A stretch of 64,000 nucleotides of DNA from contig JANQNO010000002.1 in NCBI GenBank assembly GCA_028279555.1, forward strand, positions 62,001-126,000, given 5' to 3'. This DNA comes from Sphingorhabdus sp. Its GTDB lineage: Bacteria > Pseudomonadota > Alphaproteobacteria > Sphingomonadales > Sphingomonadaceae. The number at the start of each line of letters is the position of its first letter. Position 1 is the first letter of the stretch. This document shows positions 52,586-61,913 of this stretch, in pieces. Made by a program: the position numbers and the translations under genes. The notes under the pieces were generated by a model. The model was not told where the DNA came from, ran no database searches, and was given only the letters and a program-made list of their open reading frames with translations.

Positions 52586-53320
52586 ATGAAAGCGCTCACG
52601 AAAATTCTGTTGCTTGTGCTAGGCTTGCCGGCGATGTCTGCCTGCAGCCAGCAAGCCGATCCCGATGCCGACCGGCTCGAGACATCACGCGAGTTTCCGC
52701 GTGCCTATCGCGCGGTATCCAAGGCCGGCGATACCGAATTCTCGACCGAAGCCAAACGTGATGAGGCAGGCGAGGCGAAAATGGTCATGGATTGGGCGGG
52801 AATCCAGCCCGGAACGACGGTTGCCGATATCGGTGCCGGCGAAGGCTATTACACCGTGCGGCTGGCCGAACGCGTTGGAAGCAAGGGCCGGGTTCTCGCG
52901 CAAGACATCAATCGCGGCGCGCTCAACCGGCTGGGCGAACGGGTAAACCGCGAAAGGCTCGATAATGTCGCGATCAAGGAAGGCGCGCTCGACGATCCGC
53001 AATTGCCGAAAGCGAGCTTCGACCGGATATTCATGGTGCATATGTATCACGAAATAACAGAGCCTTACGCCTTTTTGTGGCGGATGCGGCCGGCTCTGCG
53101 CGAGGGCGGTCAGGTGATTGTTGTCGACCGCGACCGTCCGACAAACCGCCACGGCATCCCGCCAAAGCTGCTCTTTTGCGAATTTGCCGCCGTCGGCTAC
53201 CGGCTCAAGGATTTTACCGAAAGGCTCGATGTCGGCGGATATTTTGCGCGCTTCGAACTAACCGGCGAGCGCCCCGAGCCGGACGCGATCGAGGCCTGCG
53301 CGGAGCCTGGCGACGCATAA
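52586..53320 (+). CDS. Lipoprotein with SAM-methyltransferase domain
   Basis: A 244-residue protein. The signal peptide ends in the lipobox MSAC, with the lipidated Cys near residue 20. The rest is a class I methyltransferase: TTVADIGAGEGYYTVRLAE (motif I), VLAQDIN (motif II), FDRIFMVHMYHEI and GGQVIVVDRD. SAM is not expected in the periplasm, so either the lipobox is misleading, the domain binds something else, or it is held at the cytosolic face. AGGAG is about 8 bases before the ATG. A hairpin follows the stop. Confidence 0.85.
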   Translation: MKALTKILLLVLGLPAMSACSQQADPDADRLETSREFPRAYRAVSKAGDTEFSTEAKRDEAGEAKMVMDWAGIQPGTTVADIGAGEGYYTVRLAERVGSKGRVLAQDINRGALNRLGERVNRERLDNVAIKEGALDDPQLPKASFDRIFMVHMYHEITEPYAFLWRMRPALREGGQVIVVDRDRPTNRHGIPPKLLFCEFAAVGYRLKDFTERLDVGGYFARFELTGERPEPDAIEACAEPGDA

Positions 53321-53345
53321 CCTCGCGCTTCACACGAAAAAAATA

Positions 53346-53381
53346 GGCCCTCGGCCTCGCAAGGAGTGGAGGCGAAGGGCC
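53346..53381 (+). terminator. Hairpin after the lipoprotein methyltransferase gene
   Basis: GGCCCTCGGCCTC pairs with GAGGCGAAGGGCC with a single mismatch/wobble pair, around a 10-base loop. It lies 26 bp after the stop. No T-run, so it may be a Rho-linked or processing structure. Confidence 0.5.
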
Positions 53382-53533
53382 AGTGAGCGCCGCTGCCCTG
53401 GGGTTCGGGGGATGGGCCGCCAGCGCATAGTTGCTGCGGTATCAGGTCGCACAAACTACCGCAGCGGTTCTATGTCTGTTTCCTGACGCGGCGTCGTTGT
53501 GCGTGCCGCCGTTCCAGCTGTCTCATTTTTGCG

Positions 53534-53719
53534 CTATGCGCGCCGCGCCTTGCGCAAAATGCGCTGCCAGTGCTTGCGGTCGCGCGTCGGCAGGCTGCGA
53601 TCACGCGCGCGCCCTTTGAGCTCCTGAACCAGCGTGTCGCCATACCGGTCCCTGAGCAACCTCACCTCCTTGGCATCGCGCGCCGCGCGCTGCCGCGATT
53701 CAAACAGCATATCAAGCAT
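53534..53719 (-). CDS. Small basic protein of unknown function
   Basis: A 61-residue, Arg-rich helical protein (MLDMLFESRQRAARDAKEVR, then KGRARDRSLPTRDRKHWQRI). GGAAG lies about 7 bases before the ATG at 53719, and the composition is coding-like for a short basic cytosolic protein. A longer form from 53743 is possible. It could bind nucleic acid; no family was recognised. Confidence 0.5.
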   Translation of the reverse strand: MLDMLFESRQRAARDAKEVRLLRDRYGDTLVQELKGRARDRSLPTRDRKHWQRILRKARRA

Positions 53720-53980
53720 GGGTCGCTTCCATCCACAAACCAACCAGAATGAGCGGGGCGATTTGCGCCGCCACGACTCATTATGATTCGGTTAATTACA
53801 CTATTTTACATTTATGTGTCAAAAGTTGGGTCTGGGCGCTATTTCTGCGCAACATAATTGCGCGGCGCATGGGCGGTGTTGCACTAAGCTGCCTGGCGCG
53901 CGGCAGGTGAGAGACTCTGCCAAGTGCCCATCCCGAAATGGGGCGACAAGCAAACGCTGTGGCCTCGCCTGCCTTTATCC

Positions 53981-54003
53981 AGATCAAAGTGCCGCTTTGA
54001 TCT
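53981..54003 (-). terminator. Perfect hairpin just after lepA
   Basis: AGATCAAAG and CTTTGATCT, perfect 9-base arms around TGCCG, start 8 bp beyond the lepA stop on the minus strand. There is no long T-run; probable end structure of the lepA transcript. Confidence 0.55.
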
Positions 54004-54010
54004 GCAACGC

Positions 54011-55840
54011 CTACTCCTCCCCCATCCTCAGCGCGGCGATGAAGGCCTCCTGCGGAATGCTGACATTGCCATATTCGCGCATCTTCGCCTTGCCCTTTTT
54101 CTGCTTTTCCAGGAGCTTCTTCTTGCGGGTGATATCGCCGCCATAGCATTTCGCGGTGACATCCTTGCGCATCGCCGAAATCGTCTCGCGCGCGATCACC
54201 TTGCCGCCGATCGCCGCCTGCACAGGGATCTTGAAAAGATGGCGCGGGATGAGTTCTTTCAGCCGCTCGCACATATGCCGCCCGCGCGCGGCCGCCGCAT
54301 CGCGGTGCACAATCATCGATAGCGCATCGACGGCTTCCGAATTGACGAGGATGTTCATTTTCACGAGATCGCCGGGGCGCAGGCCGATCTGCTCATAATC
54401 GAAGCTCGCATAGCCGCGCGAGATGCTCTTCAGCCGGTCGTAGAAATCGAACACCACTTCGTTCAGCGGCAGCTCGTAAGTCACCTGCGCGCGGTCGCCG
54501 ACATAGGTGAGGTTCTTCTGGATGCCGCGCCGGTCCTGGCAGAGCTTCAGGATGCCGCCCAGATATTCGTCGGGGCAATAGATCACCGCTGAAATCCACG
54601 GCTCCTCCATCTCCGCGATCTTCACGACATCCGGCATGTCGGCGGGGTTGTGCAGGAAGCTCTCGCTGCCATCGGTCTGCGTCACCTTGTAGACCACGCT
54701 AGGCGCCGTCGTGATGAGGTCCAAATCATACTCACGCGTCAGCCGCTCCTGAATAATCTCCAGATGCAAGAGGCCGAGGAAGCCGCAACGAAAGCCCTGA
54801 CCCAGCGCGGCGCTGGTCTCCATTTCGAAAGTGAAGCTCGCATCGTTCAAACGCAGCTTGGAGATGCTTTCGCGCAGTTTCTCGAAATCCGCCGCGTCGA
54901 CCGGGAACAGCCCGCAGAAGACCACCGACTGCACTTCCTTGAAGCCGGGCAGCGGCTCTTCCGCGCCGGCCTTTACGGTGGTGATCGTGTCGCCAACGGC
55001 GGTCTGCGAGACTTCCTTGATCTGCGCGGTGATGAATCCGATTTCGCCAGCGGCAAGGCTCTCCAGCTGCTCGATCTTGGGCCGCATACAGCCGACACGG
55101 TCGACCAGATGCTCGGTCCCCTGCGCCATGAATTTGATCCGCTGGCCCTTCCTCAGAACCCCCGCGACCACGCGCACCAGAATGACGACGCCGAGGTAAG
55201 GATCATACCAACTGTCCACCAGCATGGCCTTCAAGGGCGCCTCGCGATTCCCCTCGGGCGGCGGGATGCGCGCGACGATCGCCTCCAATATATCCTCGAT
55301 GCCGATGCCGGTCTTCGCGCTCGCCAGCACCGCGTCATCGGCGGGCAGCCCTATAATCTCCTCGATCTCGCTCTTCACCCGGTCCGGCTCCGCGGCGGGC
55401 AGATCGACCTTGTTGATCACCGGCACGATCTCGTGGTCATGTTCTATCGACTGATAGACATTGGCGAGCGTCTGCGCCTCCACCCCCTGCGCCGCATCGA
55501 CGACGAGCAGCGCGCCTTCGCAGGCCGCGAGGCTGCGCGAAACCTCATAGGCGAAATCGACATGCCCCGGCGTGTCCATCAGGTTGAGCGTATAGGTCTC
55601 GCCATCCTTCGCCGTATAATCGAGCCGCACGGTCTGCGCCTTGATGGTGATCCCGCGCTCCTGCTCGATATCCATATTGTCGAGCACCTGCTCGCTCATC
55701 TCGCGCTCGGAAAGGCCCCCGGTATGCTGGATCAGGCGGTCGGCAAGCGTCGATTTGCCATGGTCGATATGCGCGATAATCGAGAAATTGCGGATGCGCG
55801 CCAAGGGAGTGGAAAGCGGAGTGGAGGAGGGGGTTGTCAT
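54011..55840 (-). CDS. lepA: Elongation factor 4 (LepA)
   Basis: Ribosome-associated translational GTPase of 609 residues, usual length. G1 is [14 protein letters not shown] near residue 21, G3 DTPGHVDF and G4 NKVDLP. The C-terminal LepA-specific domain ([20 protein letters not shown] and [19 protein letters not shown]) is complete. It stands alone between a gene-poor stretch and the restriction locus. Confidence 0.96.
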   Translation of the reverse strand: MTTPSSTPLSTPLARIRNFSIIAHIDHGKSTLADRLIQHTGGLSEREMSEQVLDNMDIEQERGITIKAQTVRLDYTAKDGETYTLNLMDTPGHVDFAYEVSRSLAACEGALLVVDAAQGVEAQTLANVYQSIEHDHEIVPVINKVDLPAAEPDRVKSEIEEIIGLPADDAVLASAKTGIGIEDILEAIVARIPPPEGNREAPLKAMLVDSWYDPYLGVVILVRVVAGVLRKGQRIKFMAQGTEHLVDRVGCMRPKIEQLESLAAGEIGFITAQIKEVSQTAVGDTITTVKAGAEEPLPGFKEVQSVVFCGLFPVDAADFEKLRESISKLRLNDASFTFEMETSAALGQGFRCGFLGLLHLEIIQERLTREYDLDLITTAPSVVYKVTQTDGSESFLHNPADMPDVVKIAEMEEPWISAVIYCPDEYLGGILKLCQDRRGIQKNLTYVGDRAQVTYELPLNEVVFDFYDRLKSISRGYASFDYEQIGLRPGDLVKMNILVNSEAVDALSMIVHRDAAAARGRHMCERLKELIPRHLFKIPVQAAIGGKVIARETISAMRKDVTAKCYGGDITRKKKLLEKQKKGKAKMREYGNVSIPQEAFIAALRMGEE

Positions 55841-55892
55841 GTTGACGCGCGAGATAGGGGTGATGGCCCGGAAATGGAAGGGGGGTTAGGCG

Positions 55893-56286
55893 TTAGTCCA
55901 GCGGCAATTCGATTTCCTGCATGATCCGGTCCGTCTTGATCAGGATTTTCACAAACCCCTGATAATGGCCGATATCTTCCCAGCTCAGTTCGCGGCCCTT
56001 GCGATCTTTCAGCCATTTCTGCGCGGGCTGGTAGCCACCAATATAAAATTCCCATGCGCTTTCGGGGACATCGGCAAAATACTGGTCCTTGTTGATGAAC
56101 ACCTGGCCCACCCCGCTGCGATCAGGCTCACCTTCGGTTCGCGAAGTCTCGCTCCCCTCCCGCTTGCGGGAGGGGTTGGGGTCGGTGACTCCCGCGCCAT
56201 ATCGGTGTCCGCCGGATCGATCCCCGCCCGCTCGCAAATATCGGCATAAATCTTCGGATCCAAATTGACCGTGCGCCCGGTCGACG
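55893..56286 (-). pseudogene. C-terminal remnant of a type ISP/IIG restriction-modification enzyme
   Basis: Two pieces in different frames. The distal piece encodes VFINKDQYFADVPESAWEF, then IGGYQPAQKWLKDRKGREL and GHYQGFVKILIKTDRIMQEI, which matches the end of the type ISP C-terminal specificity domain. The proximal piece encodes NLDPKIYADICERAGIDPAD, matching an earlier part of the same domain. The roughly 100 residues usually between them are gone; a family C palindromic repeat (56107-56187) sits at the break and the frame is shifted. It lies directly behind the stop of the intact enzyme gene and points the same way. Confidence 0.75.
56107..56187. repeat. Palindromic repeat in the restriction-gene remnant (family C copy 2)
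   Basis: Begins CCCACCCCGCTGCGA like the valS copy, with the hairpin CCCTCCCGCTTGCGGGAGGG. Positions 56146-56180 equal 23491-23525 over 35 bases. On the minus strand it encodes [15 protein letters not shown] and RSGVG in the frame that runs on into the INKDQYF piece. Confidence 0.85.
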
Positions 56287-56291
56287 AGGTC

Positions 56292-59200
56292 CTAGATCAA
56301 ACTCATCTGATCATCGTTTTCGCTTTTTACTTCTGGTGCTTTACGTTCCGCCTCGGTCGGTTTTGGCAAGTCTTTGGCGAGGAAACACTCGCCAGCAACA
56401 ATTTCATCCAGCAGCGACGATAGGTCGGGTTCCATGGCCAGCGTTTCTTCCAGGACCCAGAGCAGCTCCAGAAACTCATCAGTCATCCGTGGTGTCCAAA
56501 GATCGGGTCGGATATCATCGAGCGGGGACGATTTCCTGCCTGCCCGTTCTTTCATCCTATATGCCAGCCACGATTGAACGACTTTTAACCCCGAAACTTC
56601 GAAGTCCCAGATTTCGGTAGCGACCGGCCCAAAAAACCCGTCGCCAATCCTGATTTCCTTCTTTTCCGAATCATATGCAAAATCCTCAGGATAGTTTGCC
56701 GGATCGGATGAGACACCCTTGATGCTGGTTGCCGAGCCTTTGGGCACTACATCACCACGGTCGTCGCCAAGGAACCGTTCGGCATAGGTGTGGAGCCAGA
56801 TGAGCCTTTTACCGAGATCGACGCCCCGCCGGAACCCGTTTTTATCTTTCGTTATCGGAACACGTGGTCCCGGTGTTTCAAGTTCGTTCCAGAAACGGCC
56901 TGTATACGATTGTCCGCCTAGAACAGCATAGATATATCCCGTTAGTTCTTCAGCAGTTACCTCTTCATCATACGTTTCGCCTAACTTTTCCAACAATCCC
57001 GGCGTCAAGTTCGGTTCTAGACCTTCACCGTCTCGATACAGTGGCATCACCATTCCGTGACGGCCGTGAAAATAGTTTAGATCTGGGACAAATGCTGACG
57101 CCATTATGCCCTGACCATTGCCAAGCTGTTCGGTAATCAAGCTCGTAAGGTACACTTGAGTTTTGCTACGCGTTTCAAGCAGTGGTGGCCTGAGATAATC
57201 CCCTAGTCGGTAGTCTAGCAACGCAACATGTCGATCAAATGAGCGAAATCCGTAGCCATCTGGCGCTGGCATTTTTGAATCGGCTTCTAGCGACCCTATT
57301 GTGGGGCCGGTCGATTTGTCTTTAGATTGATAGAAAGGATCTCGGTCCCTACTCTTCTTGAAAAGTTTGGATTTTGATTGATCAGTTTCGGCGGTTAACA
57401 GAGCATTCCACCTGTTCTTCAAAACTTCGCTTGTTTCTGCGATCGGCCAGGTTCGTTGAAATTGAGAGCCAGTGTGACTCCAAGGAAAAATGTCTGTTAG
57501 CTTGCACCACGAAAAGTAATCACCTTGCCCGACTGGCAAGAAAGGTGCTTCCCAGTCATCAGAGCACGTTCGCCAAGTCAAATCTTCGAACTGTAAACGA
57601 GATGCTAGCTGCTTGAGTTTTGAGTCTCGATCGGCGGCAGACACTTTTGCATATTTGACTTGTGCAGGTTTTTCACTTGATCCGTTTTTGCTCCTGACGC
57701 CAACCGATACAGCGACAGGGGTTTGAATATTGAACACATTCGGCGTTTTGCGTGCGCCAATATTGTCACCACCCAGATCAATAATCCAAAGCTCGTCAAA
57801 AGTTTGGCGCATCATTTTTCTCATGCCCAAAAAGCCGGGACCTGCCAGATAGCTCGATGCCGTGATGAACGAGACGATGCCTCCACACGCCTGTTGTTCG
57901 AACATGCGCCAGAGTGTCCATCTCCAGAAATAGACATAGTCGTTGTACAGATTTTTTAGATGAACGCCTTGCCCTGCCAATCGCGCCGGTTCTAAGAAAT
58001 CCTCCAGAATCGGCTCTTCACCCTGTTCTTCGGCTTTGGCTCCACCTTCGATCTGATCACCAAATCTGACCCAACCGCCCTTCCTCTTGGTAGAAGTGTC
58101 TCCTTCATCAATATTTTGCCGGTCATAGGGAGGGTTTCCAAGGCAAACGAGAATATCACCCTCATTTTTGACCTTGCGTGCTGCCTCATGCTCTTGTGTC
58201 AGCACACGATGCGTCAAATCCAGCCCGCCGGGTGGCGCTTCATTGGGGCTTCCAAGAGTATCAGCAAGGTAGATTTTTAATCGTTCAGGCATTGTCGCTC
58301 CTGAACCTTCAAGCGCCTGCGTCAACCGCAAGTGAGCAACCGCATAGGGGCCGACAAGAACCTCAAAACCATACATGTTCTGTGCCATTTGCGATGCGCG
58401 ACCAGCGACTGCCCCTTCACCAGATCGGGCGCTGACCTTTTCCAGTGCATGCCGGATCGCAGCCACTGGATAAGTTCCTGTTCCAACCGCTGGATCGAGG
58501 AACACTACTCCGTCGTCAGCGAAGCCTAGTTTCTTGTCAAAGCGCGTTTCCAGTAGCTCACTAACCAGCCGAACCTGCAATTCCACAACCTCTCGCGGAG
58601 TATAATAGACGCCATAGTCGCGCCGGAGTTTGGGATCATAAGCTGCCAGAAAATCCTCATAGAAATAGAGCCATAAGTCAGGTTTCGACTTCATGAAATC
58701 ATGGGGGTCAAGTGACTCCAGTGAGCGTTGCAGCAGTTCGAAACCTACTCGTAATTCTTCTCTGGCATCTTTTTGGCCAAGCAATTCCAGGGCGCGAGCC
58801 AATAATCTGTTACCGTTGTCCAGTGTTTTGGCAGCTTCGATAGGATCGAGTTTTTCGGCGCCGGAAAGCCGTGCCAGTAACATTGCATAGGTTACAGTCT
58901 GTGCATACGCATCTGCAAACTGGGCATCATCGGCGGTTGGAAAGAAAAAACTCCGCCATTCGGAAGCCAGCGCCGAAATGTCGGATTCCGGTCTGGCTAG
59001 GGCTGCTTCAACTTCTGATCGGAGAAACCGAGTGAAAGGAGCCAGATATTCTGCAAGGGGGCTTGGCTTGTGGGGAACAACCGGCTTCCATCCCAAAAAG
59101 GGCTGAATGACTTTGGACAACGCATCGGCGTTATCTTGGCTGACGGCTTTCTTCCCAACATCGACTGGATCATCGTCAAACCGAACAATCGGCCCCTGCC

Positions 59201-59573
59201 GGACACCGGATCGATAGAGCGCCCACTCGCGCCCGTCGGAATATATCAAATTGGGTAGACTCTTTAGCTTTGCCCATTGCGCTTTGTTATGTTTGCCTTT
59301 CAGTTTCGGTGCATCCGCACCGAGACCGGGAGCCTTCAATTCAATATAGCCGCAGATCAAGCCACCAACGTAAATTGCAATATCAGGGCGTACCTTGAGC
59401 TCGGACAGGTGAGTTTCAGTTCGACTCTCGACTTTGAGTGAGATAGTCTTGCCTGCTTGGGTAAAAAGATCAGCCACAAGCGGCTTGAGTTGATCCTCGG
59501 GAGACGCCTGACCGGGCAGTGCAAACTTTTCTTTCAGGTCCTCGGAGAATTGTTCGAGTATCTCGATGTTCAA
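56292..59573 (-). CDS. Single-chain restriction-modification enzyme (type IIG / ISP-like)
   Basis: A 1093-residue enzyme with nuclease and methyltransferase in one chain. N-terminal PD-(D/E)xK nuclease: RPDIAIYVGGLICGYIELK at 62-80. A helical linker follows, then the N6-adenine methyltransferase with YYTPREVV near 325, motif I FLDPAVGTGTYPV near 358-370 and motif IV GNPPYDRQ near 479-486. The C-terminal type ISP-like target-recognition domain includes PDLNYFHGRHGMVMPLYRD. No helicase domain is present. The TTG at 59573 is chosen because GGAGG lies 6 bases upstream; a longer frame adds 23 unlikely residues. GC is lower than in flanking genes. Neighbouring remnants suggest it replaced another enzyme. 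Confidence 0.87.
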   Translation of the reverse strand: MNIEILEQFSEDLKEKFALPGQASPEDQLKPLVADLFTQAGKTISLKVESRTETHLSELKVRPDIAIYVGGLICGYIELKAPGLGADAPKLKGKHNKAQWAKLKSLPNLIYSDGREWALYRSGVRQGPIVRFDDDPVDVGKKAVSQDNADALSKVIQPFLGWKPVVPHKPSPLAEYLAPFTRFLRSEVEAALARPESDISALASEWRSFFFPTADDAQFADAYAQTVTYAMLLARLSGAEKLDPIEAAKTLDNGNRLLARALELLGQKDAREELRVGFELLQRSLESLDPHDFMKSKPDLWLYFYEDFLAAYDPKLRRDYGVYYTPREVVELQVRLVSELLETRFDKKLGFADDGVVFLDPAVGTGTYPVAAIRHALEKVSARSGEGAVAGRASQMAQNMYGFEVLVGPYAVAHLRLTQALEGSGATMPERLKIYLADTLGSPNEAPPGGLDLTHRVLTQEHEAARKVKNEGDILVCLGNPPYDRQNIDEGDTSTKRKGGWVRFGDQIEGGAKAEEQGEEPILEDFLEPARLAGQGVHLKNLYNDYVYFWRWTLWRMFEQQACGGIVSFITASSYLAGPGFLGMRKMMRQTFDELWIIDLGGDNIGARKTPNVFNIQTPVAVSVGVRSKNGSSEKPAQVKYAKVSAADRDSKLKQLASRLQFEDLTWRTCSDDWEAPFLPVGQGDYFSWCKLTDIFPWSHTGSQFQRTWPIAETSEVLKNRWNALLTAETDQSKSKLFKKSRDRDPFYQSKDKSTGPTIGSLEADSKMPAPDGYGFRSFDRHVALLDYRLGDYLRPPLLETRSKTQVYLTSLITEQLGNGQGIMASAFVPDLNYFHGRHGMVMPLYRDGEGLEPNLTPGLLEKLGETYDEEVTAEELTGYIYAVLGGQSYTGRFWNELETPGPRVPITKDKNGFRRGVDLGKRLIWLHTYAERFLGDDRGDVVPKGSATSIKGVSSDPANYPEDFAYDSEKKEIRIGDGFFGPVATEIWDFEVSGLKVVQSWLAYRMKERAGRKSSPLDDIRPDLWTPRMTDEFLELLWVLEETLAMEPDLSSLLDEIVAGECFLAKDLPKPTEAERKAPEVKSENDDQMSLI

Positions 59574-59599
59574 ACTTACCTCCAAATATATCCTGCAGT

Positions 59600-59938
59600 T
59601 CATGCCTTCAACATTGCATCCACGTATTTGCTTTGCGGCCAATGGTCGAAATTTGTAAAGGCCTTCTCATAGCGCTTCCGCTGCTCGACTGAGTAGCCCT
59701 TCAGCTTGATGTTATCCTTGTCGATATCCTTCGCCTCACACCAGCCGATATCGATGCCATCACGCTGAAACAGGCAATCGACCATCCCGACGTCGGTGCG
59801 CTTGGGCTCATTGATGACAGTGAGATTTTCGTCGATGCTCTGGAACAACCCTTGGAGCGCAGGGCGGTAACTATGCTCGGTTGCCTGCCCGCTTTCGAAC
59901 TTGGCACGAACTTGATCGAGATATCCTGCAATGTCCAT
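59600..59938 (-). pseudogene. N-terminal remnant of another restriction-modification enzyme
   Basis: A 112-codon frame from an ATG. It starts YLDQVRAKFESGQATEHSYR and holds a PD-(D/E)xK-like core, DVGMVDCLFQRDGIDIGWCE followed by AKDIDKD, then GYSVEQRKRYEKAF. This is the usual N-terminus of type IIG/ISP enzymes. Homology seems to end near residue 95, and the frame stops 26 bp before the TTG of the intact gene. With the C-terminal remnant at 55893 it would frame one older gene whose middle was replaced. It could instead be expressed as a short protein. Confidence 0.7.
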
Positions 59939-60319
59939 ACTGGCGGCGCATTCCCCCTCACACCCCCATCCCCAAAATCGTATCCCATTGCAAGCGGGAA
60001 GGGGTATCACTGAGCGCGTGCATCCCGAACGCTTCGCATGGCAAATCCGCCACCGTTGATTACCGCCCCGGCGCGCACTTCTTACGCGCATGGCACTAAG
60101 CCCTGTCCTACAGCCGCCCTGAATTCGTATGCAGCGGGGATGGAGATCATGCTTCTTCTTTGTTGTTCACCGGCGGGTTTGCCGTTCCGCTGGCCTGCCG
60201 CTGCGCTTTTCGCTTACGAAAAAATCCGGGCAGAGTGTCACCCTATCTCTGGGGTGGTTTTTCCGCGTCAAGGCACTGATATTATGGAAAATTATCTGAA
60301 AGGCACGTGCGCGACACAC

Positions 60320-60337
60320 TGTCACCCTTGTCACCCT
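60320..60337 (+). repeat. Tandem 9-bp repeat upstream of zwf
   Basis: TGTCACCCT twice without a gap, 125 bp before the zwf ATG; a third copy lies at 60236-60244. Candidate binding site for a regulator of the Entner-Doudoroff operon, or simply a local duplication. Confidence 0.4.
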
Positions 60338-60427
60338 CATCGTGACGCTGCGACTCAGGCTGGCGTGGAAAAGGCACTCGCGATTCGAAGCTTCGCAGTC
60401 GTTGCCGCCGAAGCGCATTTGTATATT

Positions 60428-60445
60428 CCCCTTTGCGCGAAGGGG
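60428..60445 (+). promoter_or_regulatory. Leader hairpin next to the zwf start
   Basis: CCCCTT-TGCGCG-AAGGGG, perfect 6-base arms. The right arm AAGGGG is the nearest purine-rich stretch before the zwf ATG at 60462, so folding could hide a weak ribosome site. Confidence 0.4.
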
Positions 60446-60461
60446 CGCTACGCAGGCGCGC

Positions 60462-61913
60462 ATGACCAAGGGGAAAACATCTGCGGCCCTGCTGCTGTTC
60501 GGGGCGACCGGCGATCTGGCGCGGCGCAAGCTGCTGCCATCGCTTTACGCGCTGCACGAAGACGGGTTGATCCCTGCCGATCTGAAGATACTCGGCACCG
60601 CGCGCAGCGCAATGAGCGATGCGGAATTTCGCGATATTGCGCGCGCGGCGCTGGCGGAATTCCTGCCCGAGGACCGCAAGAATGAGAAGCAGCTGGCGGC
60701 ATTTGCGGAGCGGCTGTTCTACCAGCCGCTCGATGCATCGAGCGTCGATGGCTTCGATGCGCTGGCGGAGAAGCTGGGCGATATTTCCGGCGGGCTGTCG
60801 ATCTTCCTGTCGACCGCGCCCTTCCTGTTCGGGCCGACGATCAAGGGGCTGTCGCATGCCGGCCTCACCGGGGAGCAGGTGCGCATCGGCCTGGAAAAAC
60901 CGCTGGGGCATGATCTGGCATCGTCGAGCGAGATCAACGATGCGGTCGCGGCGGCTTTTTCCGAAGCGCAGATTTTCCGGATCGACCATTATCTCGGCAA
61001 GGAGACGGTGCAGAATCTGATGGCGCTGCGCTTTGCCAACATGATGTTCGAGCCGCTGTGGAATTCGAACGGCATCGAGCATGTCGAGATTACCGTGAGC
61101 GAGACCGTCGGGCTGGAAGGGCGGCACGGTTTCTATAACGATACCGGCGCGCTGCGCGATATGGTGCAGAATCACATGCTGCAGCTGCTGGCGCTGACCG
61201 CGATGGAGCCGCCGGCGGATCTGGATGCAACGGCGGTGCGCGATGAAAAGGTGAAGCTGCTGCGCGCGCTGCGGCCGGTGGCGGGCGATGAAATGGTGCG
61301 CGGCCAGTATGGTAGCGGCGCGGTGAATGGCGAGGCGGTCGGCAGCTACACGGATGATCTGGGCGAGGCATCGGAGACCGAGACATTCGTGGCGCTCAAG
61401 GCGCATGTCGACAATTGGCGCTGGCAGGGCGTTCCCTTTTACTTGCGCACCGGCAAGCGGATGCATGAGCGGCGCAGCGAGATCGTCATCCAGTTCAAAT
61501 GCGTTCCGCACAATATTTTTGCCGAGCGGGGCGGCAAACTCTCCGCCAACCGCCTCGTCATCCGGCTGCAGCCCGAAGAATATGTGCGGCTGCAGGTGAT
61601 GGCCAAGGAACCGGGGCTTGACCGGGACGGCGTGACCTTGCGCGAAGTCCCGCTCGATCTGTCGCTCACGCAGGCCTTTGCAAAGGCGCGGCGGCGCATC
61701 GCCTATGAACGTCTGCTGCTCGATCTGATCGATGGCGATCCGACGCTGTTCGTGCGGCGCGACGAGGTGGAGGCGCAGTGGCGCTGGATTGATGCGATAC
61801 GCGAAAGCTGGCGCGAAAGCGGCGCATCGCCCAAACCCTATGGCGCGGGAAGCTGGGGCCCATCGGCGGCGATCGCGCTGACCGAGCGGGATGGAGTGAG
61901 CTGGAATGAGTGA
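60462..61913 (+). CDS. zwf: Glucose-6-phosphate 1-dehydrogenase
   Basis: First enzyme of the Entner-Doudoroff route: oxidises glucose-6-phosphate to 6-phosphogluconolactone with NAD(P). It has 483 residues. The nucleotide site is [15 protein letters not shown] near residue 13, and the substrate/catalytic segment is RIDHYLGKE near 170. The C-terminal domain is complete. The ATG at 60462 starts the conserved N-terminus; upstream sequence lacks family features. It overlaps edd by 8 bp. Confidence 0.95.
   Translation: MTKGKTSAALLLFGATGDLARRKLLPSLYALHEDGLIPADLKILGTARSAMSDAEFRDIARAALAEFLPEDRKNEKQLAAFAERLFYQPLDASSVDGFDALAEKLGDISGGLSIFLSTAPFLFGPTIKGLSHAGLTGEQVRIGLEKPLGHDLASSSEINDAVAAAFSEAQIFRIDHYLGKETVQNLMALRFANMMFEPLWNSNGIEHVEITVSETVGLEGRHGFYNDTGALRDMVQNHMLQLLALTAMEPPADLDATAVRDEKVKLLRALRPVAGDEMVRGQYGSGAVNGEAVGSYTDDLGEASETETFVALKAHVDNWRWQGVPFYLRTGKRMHERRSEIVIQFKCVPHNIFAERGGKLSANRLVIRLQPEEYVRLQVMAKEPGLDRDGVTLREVPLDLSLTQAFAKARRRIAYERLLLDLIDGDPTLFVRRDEVEAQWRWIDAIRESWRESGASPKPYGAGSWGPSAAIALTERDGVSWNE

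Larger units (their letters stand above)
59939..60461. other. Gene-free interval between the restriction locus and zwf
   Basis: 523 bp with no credible gene. The left part (59945-60100) has C-rich runs like the palindromic repeats elsewhere but no clean arms. TGTCACCCT occurs at 60236 and as a perfect tandem pair at 60320-60337. A CCCCTT/AAGGGG hairpin lies at 60428-60445 just before zwf. Confidence 0.6.
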
